Positions 24,939-33,265 of a DNA stretch of 64,000 nucleotides are shown here, one piece after another. The notes under the pieces are model-generated. The model was not told the origin of the DNA and ran no database searches. It saw only the letters and a list, made by a program, of their open reading frames with translations. This stretch comes from DAOUTW01 sp964523575 (GTDB taxonomy: Bacteria; Zixibacteria; MSB-5A5; GN15; JAAZOE01), in NCBI GenBank assembly GCA_964523575.1, contig CAZGAV010000006.1, forward strand, positions 10,678-74,677. The letters run 5' to 3'. The position numbers were made by a program, and so were the translations under genes. The number at the start of each line of letters is the position of its first letter. The stretch's first letter is position 1.

Positions 24939-25943
24939 ATGGAAAGCAGGACTTTGAAAAACGGATTATATTATAACAGCATCACCGAGGCCATCGGCGA
25001 CACGCCACTGGTCAGATTGCGGGCTCTTACCGCCGAAAAAGGGATCAAAGCCACGGTGCTGGTCAAGCTGGAATTTTTGAGCCCGACCGGCTCTATCAAA
25101 GACCGGATGGCTACTTTTATCCTTGAGCAGGCGGTTTCGAAAGGGGAACTGAAACCGGGCGCAACCATCATCGAGGGCACCTCCGGAAATACCGGCGCGG
25201 CTGTGGCCATGTTCGCGGCCGCCAACGGTTACAAAGCCGTTTTGACTATTCCGGATAAAATGTCGCAGGAGAAAATTGATACCATGAAGGCCTTCGGTGC
25301 CGAAGTAATTGTCTGTCCTACCGCCGTTCCGGCCGATTCGCCCGAAAGCTATTATGAAACGGCCAAGCGGATTCACCGCGAGACGCCGGGATCGTTCTAT
25401 ATCGGCCAGTATTTCAGTCTGGATAATATCGAGGCCCATTATCGCCTCACCGGCCCGGAAATCTGGAAACAAACCGACGGGGCCATTGATGTGCTGGTGG
25501 GCGGTATCGGCACCGGCGGGACGATTTCTGGAGCGGCTCGGTTCCTCAAGGAACAGAATCCCAAAATCAAGGTCATTGCCGCCGATCCGGTGGGATCGGT
25601 CTTTTATCAATATCATAAAGACCAGACTTTGATCGAACCTCATACTTATCTGGTTGAGGGAATCGGCGAGGATATGATGTGTCCCAGTATCGACATGTCG
25701 GTGATCGATGAAATCTATCAGGTGACCGACCGGGAATCATTTTTGGCCACGCGTGACCTCACTCGCAAAGAGGGGATTTTTGGCGGCGGTTCCTCCGGTT
25801 CGGCCGTCCATGTGGCTCTCAAATATGCCGCCGGACTCGACCCCGACAAGATGGTGGTTGTCATTCTGCCCGACAGCGGTTTCAAGTATATCAGCAAAGT
25901 TTTCAACGATGACTGGATGCGCGAAAAAGGTTTTCTCGATTGA
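24939..25943 (+). CDS. Cystathionine beta-synthase / cysteine synthase family PLP enzyme
   Basis: A 334-residue fold type II PLP enzyme starting at the ATG at 24939 after AAAGGAAA. PTGSIKDR holds the PLP lysine (Lys54), EGTSGNTG binds the substrate carboxylate, and GGIGTGGTISG binds the PLP phosphate. The C-terminal end (VVVILPDSGFKYISKVFNDDWM) is much like the catalytic core of cystathionine beta-synthase, and EGIGEDM replaces the CysK-type EGIGAGF. A gamma-lyase-like gene follows after 9 bases. I favour condensation of serine with homocysteine, but an O-acetylserine sulfhydrylase cannot be excluded. No CBS regulatory domain is present. Confidence 0.88.
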   Translation: MESRTLKNGLYYNSITEAIGDTPLVRLRALTAEKGIKATVLVKLEFLSPTGSIKDRMATFILEQAVSKGELKPGATIIEGTSGNTGAAVAMFAAANGYKAVLTIPDKMSQEKIDTMKAFGAEVIVCPTAVPADSPESYYETAKRIHRETPGSFYIGQYFSLDNIEAHYRLTGPEIWKQTDGAIDVLVGGIGTGGTISGAARFLKEQNPKIKVIAADPVGSVFYQYHKDQTLIEPHTYLVEGIGEDMMCPSIDMSVIDEIYQVTDRESFLATRDLTRKEGIFGGGSSGSAVHVALKYAAGLDPDKMVVVILPDSGFKYISKVFNDDWMREKGFLD

Positions 25944-25952
25944 GGAGCGGTT

Positions 25953-27107
25953 ATGGACGATAAACTGAAAAGTAAAAAATTTGCGACCCGGGCAATTCAT
26001 CTGGGGCGTGTGCCCGAAGATGCGACCGGTTCGGTTTCGACCCCGATTTTTCTCAGCTCGACCTATCGAATGAAATTCCCCGGTGACGATTCCGGTTATG
26101 TTTATTCGCGATGGTCCAACCCGACCCGTCTGGCGCTGGAAAAGACATTGGCTGACCTTGAAAACGGGTGGCAGGCTTTCTTTTTCGCCTCCGGTTTGGC
26201 GGCGGTTACGGCTATCCTGCATCTGCTTCAATCTAGTGATCACGTCGTGGCTGTCAGCGACCTTTACGGCGGGACGCATCGCCTGTTCGAAAAATTGATG
26301 CGCAATTTCGGCATTGATTTTTCCTACGTCGAGGGAATCAACCCGGCTGATTTTGCCCAAGCCGCCAAAGATAACACCCGCCTTTTCTGGATTGAATCGC
26401 CGACCAACCCGCTTCTGAAATTGATCGATATCAAGGCCGTGGCGGATATCGGGCATAGACGGGGTATTTTAACCGCCGTCGATAATACTTTTGCCACACC
26501 CTATATCCAGCGTCCTCTGGAACTGGGGGCCGATATCGTGCATCATTCGGCCACCAAATATCTCGGCGGTCATTGCGACGTCGTCGCCGGCGCTGTGGTG
26601 GTGCGCGATGAGGAACTGGCCGAGAAAGTCCGGTTCAACCAATACGCCGCCGGCGCCACCCTCGGGCCATTCGATTCTTGGCTCGTTTTACGCGGCATCA
26701 AGACGCTGGCGCTTCGCATGGAACGACATGCGGCCAATGCCGCCAAAGTAGCCGATTTTCTGAAATCGGTTGACATGGTGGATGAAGTTCATTTCCCCGG
26801 CTTAGATGGTCGAGCATTGCCCAACGGCATGGCCTTGCCCGGAGGAATGGTTTCGTTTACAGTCAGGGCCGATATCGAGGCCGTCAAAAAATTGGTGATG
26901 GCGACAGAGGTTTTCGTTCTTGCGGAATCGCTTGGCGGAGTGGAATCGCTAATTAATCATCCGGCTTCGATGACCCATGCGTCGATACCAAAGGAAGTGC
27001 GCGAAGCGCATGGCGTCACCGACGGTTTGATTCGTCTATCGGTTGGGATCGAAGATCCGGGCGACCTAATCGCCGATCTCAAGCAGGCCTTCGGCAAAAT
27101 TCATTAA
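25953..27107 (+). CDS. Cystathionine gamma-lyase/gamma-synthase family PLP enzyme
   Basis: A 384-residue fold type I enzyme of the Cys/Met metabolism family. YSRWSNPTR, FASGLAAVTAIL, VDNTFATPY and HSATKYLGGH (PLP Lys202) are present, and the end HPASMTHASIPKEVREAHGVTDGLIRLSVGIED is typical of gamma-lyases and gamma-synthases. GAGGAGCGG precedes the ATG. Together with the beta-synthase-like gene 9 bases upstream it would complete reverse transsulfuration from homocysteine to cysteine. The fine reaction (lyase or synthase) cannot be decided by eye. Confidence 0.92.
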   Translation: MDDKLKSKKFATRAIHLGRVPEDATGSVSTPIFLSSTYRMKFPGDDSGYVYSRWSNPTRLALEKTLADLENGWQAFFFASGLAAVTAILHLLQSSDHVVAVSDLYGGTHRLFEKLMRNFGIDFSYVEGINPADFAQAAKDNTRLFWIESPTNPLLKLIDIKAVADIGHRRGILTAVDNTFATPYIQRPLELGADIVHHSATKYLGGHCDVVAGAVVVRDEELAEKVRFNQYAAGATLGPFDSWLVLRGIKTLALRMERHAANAAKVADFLKSVDMVDEVHFPGLDGRALPNGMALPGGMVSFTVRADIEAVKKLVMATEVFVLAESLGGVESLINHPASMTHASIPKEVREAHGVTDGLIRLSVGIEDPGDLIADLKQAFGKIH

Positions 27108-27119
27108 TCTTCTGTAGTA

Positions 27120-27156
27120 TAAAAAAAGGAGGCCGGGCAGTTATGCCCGGTCCCCT
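27120..27156 (-). terminator. Rho-independent terminator
   Basis: On the minus strand GGACCGGGCA and TGCCCGGCCTCC form a stem with a TAAC loop, followed by seven T. It lies about 45 bases after the subtilase stop codon, and 13 bases past the convergent gamma-lyase gene, which may use the same stem. Confidence 0.8.
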
Positions 27157-27201
27157 TCATACGGGTTTGACAGACCCTGAATACAGGTAATTACTACCTG
27201 C

Positions 27202-30200
27202 TTATTTCATCAGTACCATTTTCTTGGTGGCGCTGAATTTGTCGGTCGTCAGACGATACAGGTAGATGCCGCTGGCGGCATGGGAGCCATCCCATTCATA
27301 CGAATAACGGCCGGCCGACAGATGGCCATCAACCAGGCTCTCGACTTTCTGACCGATGATATTGTAAATATCGATCCGAACGTAACTGTCCTGCGGTAAA
27401 TCGAAGGCGATCACCGTCGACGGGTTGAACGGATTGGGATGATTCGAGAGGCTGAAATCATCGGGCACAGCCGCCATGTCTCCGCGGACATTCTTGAGCA
27501 CCGGGCCGCTCTCGCAAGCGCCGGTAACATTATTGGATGCGGGATCATAGGTCAATGTGGCGTGTGTAACATCAGTTACCTCAAAGCACCATTCACCCGA
27601 CGGCTTTTTAAAGCCATCCGCCGTCTGGAAAGCGACCGAACCATCGGCGCCGGTAAGGCCGTTATAACTACCGCCGGTCGGTCCGGTCGCGGTGACATAA
27701 ACCGTCGCCCCCGGAACCGGCTGATTTTTGTTGTCGCGGATATAGACCGTACAAGCCCCATAATAGTAGGCGCCGACTTTGATCCGGGTAACGGCCATGT
27801 CGTAAACGAACATGATGTTGCCCGCTTCGGTGACTGCGATATAGCCGATTTTGGTCATATTATCGGAGCCATAGGTGTTGGTCACGGTCAGCGAAACCGT
27901 ATATGTCCCCAGTGAATTATAGACATAAGTCGGATTCTGGACCGACGAGGTGCCTGCGCCATCGCCGAAATCCCAATTCCACGATGTCGGATTGCCGGAT
28001 GACAGATCGGTGAAATTGACCGTCAACGGCGGCTGACCGGTTGTCGGAGAACCGGCGAATTCGGCAGTCGGCGGCGTGGGGCCGCTCTGGAACAGGAAGT
28101 ACATCTCATCGATATAGACCGCATCGAGCGACGTCAATCCCCATGAACGATTGCTGTCACGCACCCGGACATAGACGGTGCCGGTCAAGCCGGACGGCAT
28201 GCTCACGGAATAGACCTGCTCGACGGCGCTGGCGACCGTCACCAGACTGGAATAGACGGTGCCGTCGGTGGAGTATTCAAATATGAAATCATCGCCGTCA
28301 CCATTGTTGGGACGATAGGCTTCGACATAGAAAGTCATGCCGTTACCGCCGCCGCCCAGATCGAACGTCCATTGATGCTCGGCATTACTGGTGACTTTGC
28401 GCGGATGGTTGGTGGAGAGCACCTCAACGATGCTTTCATAGACATTATCGCTGACATAGGTATCAAGATAACTGCCGGTCACGACACCCAGAGTCGTACT
28501 CTCCGCTTGCGCATATGCCCTGGTAACGGTCGGAACGGTAACGGTGATGTAATCCGTCTTCACGGCGACATCGGAACCGCAGGCGTTGCTTGCGGTCAGA
28601 GTCACGGTGTAGATCCCTTCCGAATTGTAGATATAGCTCGGGTTCTGCTGGGTGGAAGCCCCGACGCCGTCGCCGAAATCCCACAGCCAGCCGGTAGCAT
28701 TGCTCGACAGGTCGGTGAAGTCAACGGTTAAGGACGCCATACCGGACGTTGGCGTCCCGGAGAAATCAGCCACCGGCGCCACGCACGGGCTGACCGTGAT
28801 ATAGGCCGGTTTGACGGCCTGGTCGGAGCCGCAGGCATTCGAGGCCGTCAAGGTCACCGTATAGCTACCAGCGGTAGCATAAGTATAGATCGGGTTGCGT
28901 TGGGTCGAGGTTCCGATACCATCGCCGAAATCCCACAGCCAGCCGGTCGCATCAGCCGATAAATCCGTGAAGTTGACCGTCAGCGGTTCGATACCGGAAG
29001 TCGGGCTTCCCGAAAATTCGGCTGTCGGGGCCGGATTTACGGTAATATAACCGGTCTTCGTCTGAGCATCGTTGCATCCCTGACTGGTACTGGATATCGT
29101 CAGGGTAACGCTATATGTCCCGGGTGAATTATATGTATGGCTCGGATTTTGAGATATCGAGGAACCGCCATCACCGAATGTCCATGACCAGCCATCAATG
29201 CCGCTACCGGTCGAAATATCGGTGAAATTGGCGGTCAGGGGAACGCAACCGGAAGTCGGCGTGCCCGAAAAGTCAGCCGCGAGATTGCAACCGCCGCCGG
29301 CCGCCAGAAGGCATTTATAAGCATCGACAATCCCGACGCCGACATTCTTGGTCATATTGTAGGATTTGGTATTGGCCGGGTCGGTTATAATAGCCATTTT
29401 GTCGGCGGCGCTGAGAGCCGGATTATAGGCTTCCAGTAAAGCCGCCACACCGACGACATGCGGGCAGGCCATGGAAGTACCGTCCATGTAGGCCACATAA
29501 TCGACGCTGGGGTTGGTCGGATCGGTGATGGTACTGAGGACCCCGACGCCCGGGGCCGCAATATCGACCCAGGAACCATAGTTCGAGAAGCTGGCCGGAT
29601 TTCCGTTTTGGTCGGTGGCGCCGACGTCGAGGCAATCGTTGCGGCTTCCCAGGTAGTCCGGGGTACTGGAATTGCTATTGCCGGCCGCGACCACGATCAT
29701 GACATCCTGCGCGATGAGATAATCGGCCGCGGCGCCCAATCCGCCGCTGTTGGAACTGCCGAAAGAGCAGTTGACGGCGGCCACATTCCAACCGTCTATT
29801 TTCAACTCGGCCATATAATACATCGCCTCGGCCACATAATCCATGATGACCACGCCGGTGGCGCCGTAGATCCAGTAATCAAGGACATAACCGATGCGAC
29901 AGGGGACAACTTTGACCCCGTTGCCGCCGCCGGCGAAAGTCCCATCGCCGAAACCGCCGGCCACGCCCGCCACGGCATAACCGTTGTTGGTGATGGCAGC
30001 GATGGTCCCCGCCGTATGCGTCCCATGGCCGTCGCCGTCCATCGGGTCATTATCGGCGCCGCCGCAATCGTTATCAATGCACGGATAGGAATACCAGTCG
30101 GTGCGATCGACAAAATCCCAGCCGATGATATCATCGATATATCCGTTGCCGTCGTCGTCGATGCCATTGCCGGGAATTTCGTTGGTATTGACCCAGATAT

Positions 30201-30858
30201 TACCGTTAGTGCTGACGTCGTTCGGCCCCGGCGGGTTGCTTCCGCCCAGATCACCATGATCGTATTTGGTGCCGATATCCAAGTCGCCGACGATAACACT
30301 CTGGTTTCCAGCCTCCTGATCCCAGGCGGTGTTGGCGTTGATGCCGTATGTATCCCAATAATGCCATTGGTCATGCGGATATTCGGGCGGGGGGTTGTCA
30401 TAATAGGTATCATTGGGCGTGGCATACAACGTATGAATGCCTATTTTTTCTACTTTCTCGACATACGGCAATTTGGCATAGGCCGCGACCGCTTCATCCA
30501 GAGTCCCGCTCGAAATTCTCACCTTGTAATAATGAGCCAGAACTCGGCCTTCCGGGGTGGCGGCTCGCGGACCGCGGTCGGACCCCACAAATTCCGGACG
30601 CAAACGGGTGACATTGAATCGACGGGCCAGTGAATTGAACTCGCCGATATTATTAAGAGCCACGTCGCCGGCCATGTCCCGAGCGTGATCGACCGCAAAA
30701 TCGCTTTTCAGGACAATTATGAATTCATTGGCTTTGTAGCCCAAAAATCCCGGTAGTTTGGTGTATTTATCAGGGTTGGTCGGGAGAAAGTTTTCCGCAG
30801 CGGCCAGTCCGGCCGAACAGATTATCAGGGCCAGAACAACCGTAATGATTTTTTTCAT
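27202..30858 (-). CDS. Exported subtilisin-like protease (S8) with PKD repeats and FlgD/Por-type C-terminal sorting domain
   Basis: A 1218-residue secreted protease. A signal peptide (LALIICSAGLAAA) and a propeptide (to about residue 145) precede the S8 domain. The triad is Asp194 (GDLDIG), His278 (GHGTHTAG) and Ser462 (DGTSMACPH), with Asn394 in AAGNSN. Four PKD domains follow, each with a WxWDFGDG-like core, the first three in tandem; a jelly-roll-like module separates the third from the fourth. A Big-like domain and a C-terminal segment with HPNPFNPST and ASGIYLYRL follow, matching the sorting signal of FlgD/Por-secreted proteins. AGGAGGAG precedes the ATG at 30858. Confidence 0.93.
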   Translation of the reverse strand: MKKIITVVLALIICSAGLAAAENFLPTNPDKYTKLPGFLGYKANEFIIVLKSDFAVDHARDMAGDVALNNIGEFNSLARRFNVTRLRPEFVGSDRGPRAATPEGRVLAHYYKVRISSGTLDEAVAAYAKLPYVEKVEKIGIHTLYATPNDTYYDNPPPEYPHDQWHYWDTYGINANTAWDQEAGNQSVIVGDLDIGTKYDHGDLGGSNPPGPNDVSTNGNIWVNTNEIPGNGIDDDGNGYIDDIIGWDFVDRTDWYSYPCIDNDCGGADNDPMDGDGHGTHTAGTIAAITNNGYAVAGVAGGFGDGTFAGGGNGVKVVPCRIGYVLDYWIYGATGVVIMDYVAEAMYYMAELKIDGWNVAAVNCSFGSSNSGGLGAAADYLIAQDVMIVVAAGNSNSSTPDYLGSRNDCLDVGATDQNGNPASFSNYGSWVDIAAPGVGVLSTITDPTNPSVDYVAYMDGTSMACPHVVGVAALLEAYNPALSAADKMAIITDPANTKSYNMTKNVGVGIVDAYKCLLAAGGGCNLAADFSGTPTSGCVPLTANFTDISTGSGIDGWSWTFGDGGSSISQNPSHTYNSPGTYSVTLTISSTSQGCNDAQTKTGYITVNPAPTAEFSGSPTSGIEPLTVNFTDLSADATGWLWDFGDGIGTSTQRNPIYTYATAGSYTVTLTASNACGSDQAVKPAYITVSPCVAPVADFSGTPTSGMASLTVDFTDLSSNATGWLWDFGDGVGASTQQNPSYIYNSEGIYTVTLTASNACGSDVAVKTDYITVTVPTVTRAYAQAESTTLGVVTGSYLDTYVSDNVYESIVEVLSTNHPRKVTSNAEHQWTFDLGGGGNGMTFYVEAYRPNNGDGDDFIFEYSTDGTVYSSLVTVASAVEQVYSVSMPSGLTGTVYVRVRDSNRSWGLTSLDAVYIDEMYFLFQSGPTPPTAEFAGSPTTGQPPLTVNFTDLSSGNPTSWNWDFGDGAGTSSVQNPTYVYNSLGTYTVSLTVTNTYGSDNMTKIGYIAVTEAGNIMFVYDMAVTRIKVGAYYYGACTVYIRDNKNQPVPGATVYVTATGPTGGSYNGLTGADGSVAFQTADGFKKPSGEWCFEVTDVTHATLTYDPASNNVTGACESGPVLKNVRGDMAAVPDDFSLSNHPNPFNPSTVIAFDLPQDSYVRIDIYNIIGQKVESLVDGHLSAGRYSYEWDGSHAASGIYLYRLTTDKFSATKKMVLMK

Positions 30859-31168
30859 TTCTCCTCCTGTAATGTAGTGAAAGGTCTGACGCTAAACTTC
30901 GGAATCGATACCGCTTTTTTTACCACCCCCCTCTCATTTAGTGATGTCCGCTATCGGATCATGATATTCCTGAATTGACTGCCTTCGACATTACGTATTA
31001 TCCCCTCCGGTGGTACGCACCTGCCGGCAATTAAATTTATGAAAATATTCAATTCTCACAATACTTTTTTCGCCTAATATTATATTAATATAATTATTTC
31101 TCAAGGCTTGTGTGACAAGGGAATGGTCTCGCCCGATGCGTCTTTTTGGCCGCCCGATTTCGGTGGCA
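30859..31168. other. Intergenic region upstream of the subtilase gene
   Basis: About 310 bases, AT-rich at 31040-31105, between the ABC-F stop and the subtilase start on the minus strand. It should contain the subtilase promoter and a leader. Only short hairpin potential (GGTGCG..CCACC near 31010) is seen. Confidence 0.35.
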
Positions 31169-32845
31169 TCAGCGATATCCGCCGGCGGTTTCGACGTATT
31201 CGGAATAAGTTCCGGGGAAATACCTCGACTTTTCGATATCGAAAATTTCGGTGGCCAGGCGATCCAGCAAATATCGGTCATGGGAGGCGACGATTACCGT
31301 TCCGGTGTATTCGCCCAGCGCCGCTTCCAATGCTTCGCGCGCCGATAATTCCAGATGATTGGTCGGCTCATCCAGCACCAGGACGTTGGCATCCGAAAAG
31401 AGAATTTTGGCCAGAGCGGTTTTGCTCCGTTCGCCCAGACTCAAGGTCCCGATTGATTGATAGACCTTATCGCGGCGGATATTCAGTCGACCGAGAATCG
31501 TCCGGGCCCGGGTCTGTTCCTGCAATCGACCCTGCAGGACTTCGTCCAGAATTGAATTTGAGGCCCCAAGTGTTTCATGCTCCTGCGAAAAATATCCGAT
31601 CCTCGCCTGCGGCGCCCAGCGATAGTTGCCCGATGAAGCCTTGAGGTTTTCGGTGATGATTTTCAGTAAGGTCGATTTGCCGGATCCGTTGCTTCCGATA
31701 ATACCCAATTTAACGCCCGATCCGACTGATAGCGTGAGATTTTTGAATATCGGACGCCGGCCAAACCGGTGTGTTAGGTTTTCAATCTCCAGAGCGAAGG
31801 GCGCTTTCAGAGTGGCCTTTTTGAAGCTTATTTTTCTTTCCCGGTCAAGGTGCGGACTTTCCGCTCGATCCTTTTCCAGCATGGAGCGAATTCTCTGTTC
31901 GATCGCCTTGGCCGAGCGCATTTTGTCGGCCCCGCCAGATCGCGCTCGTCCGGAACCGTCGTCGCGTTTGCAGATCCCCCCCTTTTTTGTCACCGAACGA
32001 CTGAGCTTAAATTGCTCCATTCGGGAGGCTTCCTGCCGGCGTTTCTGTGCCGCCTCCCGCAACCGGCCGATTTCTTTCTGCTGATTCTCGTAGCGTTTCT
32101 GTTGCTTTTTGAGGCCGCCTTCTTTCTGGCTTTTATAGAAGGAATAATTCCCGGAATAGACATGCAGTATTTTGTCTTGCAACTCCCAGATTTCATCGAC
32201 GCAATTGTCGAGAAAACGGCGGTCATGGCTGATGATGACATAAGGCAGGGAGACCTGATGCAGGTAATTCTCAAGCCAGACCAGCGAAGCTATTTCAAGA
32301 TGATTGGTCGGCTCGTCGAGGAGCATGATATCAGGATGGCGCAGGAGTATGCGGGCCAGGGCGATTTTGGTCTTTTCACCGCCGCTTAATGTTTCGATCG
32401 GCATCTTGTACAGATTTTCATCCAGATTGAAACCGGCCAGTACTTTTTCTATTTCAGCGTCGTACTCACCGCCGCCAAGGTCATAATATCGCGCTACAAC
32501 TTCAGCATATTCCGGGGAAGATTGATCCGTCGAATGCATTTTTTTCTTAAGCCGGAACAGTTCTTCCCGGGCTTGCCATAAATAATCACTTACTGTGTGG
32601 CGCCCCTCAAGGCGCACCTCCTGCGGTAAATGACCAATGGTTGTCCCCCGACGGAGCGCCAACTGGCCCTCGGCGACCGGTATTTGACCTCGCATAATGT
32701 CGAGTAAGGTTGTTTTTCCGCCGCCGTTATCGCCGACCAAGCCGATATGGCAGGATTCGTCGACGCTGAAGGACACTTTCTCCAGAAGATTATCGGTCTG
32801 ACTCTCGAATTTGAAAGTAAGATTGGAGCCGCGAATCAATTCCAT
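31169..32845 (-). CDS. ABC-F family ATPase
   Basis: A 558-residue soluble protein with two ABC ATPase domains and no membrane segment. Domain 1 has Walker A GDNGGGKTT, signature LSGGEKTK and LLDEPTNHLE; domain 2 has GSNGSGKST, LSLGERSK and LVLDEPTNHLE. The linker between them is long, basic and coiled (KKQQKRYENQQKEIGRLREAAQKRR). ABC-F proteins act on the ribosome as translation factors or antibiotic protection factors; nothing here shows which. It is transcribed away from the BACON protein gene. Confidence 0.93.
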   Translation of the reverse strand: MELIRGSNLTFKFESQTDNLLEKVSFSVDESCHIGLVGDNGGGKTTLLDIMRGQIPVAEGQLALRRGTTIGHLPQEVRLEGRHTVSDYLWQAREELFRLKKKMHSTDQSSPEYAEVVARYYDLGGGEYDAEIEKVLAGFNLDENLYKMPIETLSGGEKTKIALARILLRHPDIMLLDEPTNHLEIASLVWLENYLHQVSLPYVIISHDRRFLDNCVDEIWELQDKILHVYSGNYSFYKSQKEGGLKKQQKRYENQQKEIGRLREAAQKRRQEASRMEQFKLSRSVTKKGGICKRDDGSGRARSGGADKMRSAKAIEQRIRSMLEKDRAESPHLDRERKISFKKATLKAPFALEIENLTHRFGRRPIFKNLTLSVGSGVKLGIIGSNGSGKSTLLKIITENLKASSGNYRWAPQARIGYFSQEHETLGASNSILDEVLQGRLQEQTRARTILGRLNIRRDKVYQSIGTLSLGERSKTALAKILFSDANVLVLDEPTNHLELSAREALEAALGEYTGTVIVASHDRYLLDRLATEIFDIEKSRYFPGTYSEYVETAGGYR

Positions 32846-33265
32846 GTCTTTATTTTAAGATTGAATTTTCAATTATGCAACCTCAGTTTTTCCGCAATCT
32901 TGATTGTGATTTAGGATGATCGCACCTGGGCATGTGATCTGTCCCCTGAGGTTCGCCGAAGGCCCAAATGTACGCCCGGGTACATTTAAGGGCTTCTTCA
33001 CATCGGGCCATGCGGTCGCGACTTGTATATTCATCAATCGCTTATGATTATGCTTGAAGACCGGCATATTTTTTGCAGACTTTTATTATCCGCTTTGATG
33101 TCGGGCCGTTTGGGCCGTATATTTTATGAGAAGACGCGACGGATTTACAGGGAAGTTTTCGTGGCCGGCTCCAACGTCGCGATTATCCCGCCGGTGAAGA
33201 AGGCTGTCAGACAACTCAAGACCAAGGGCCGGGGGAGCTTTATGCGATTTCATGAGGAGGAAGTT
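32846..33265. other. Divergent intergenic region
   Basis: About 420 bases between divergent genes, so promoters for both directions should be here. The frame of the plus-strand gene stays open back to 33023 but that extension has no signal-peptide character or ribosome site. Nothing further resolved. Confidence 0.4.

Noticed and set aside
33023..33265. N-terminal extension of the BACON protein
   Set aside because: The ATG at 33266 has GAGGAGG and begins a signal peptide; the extension would bury that signal inside the protein.
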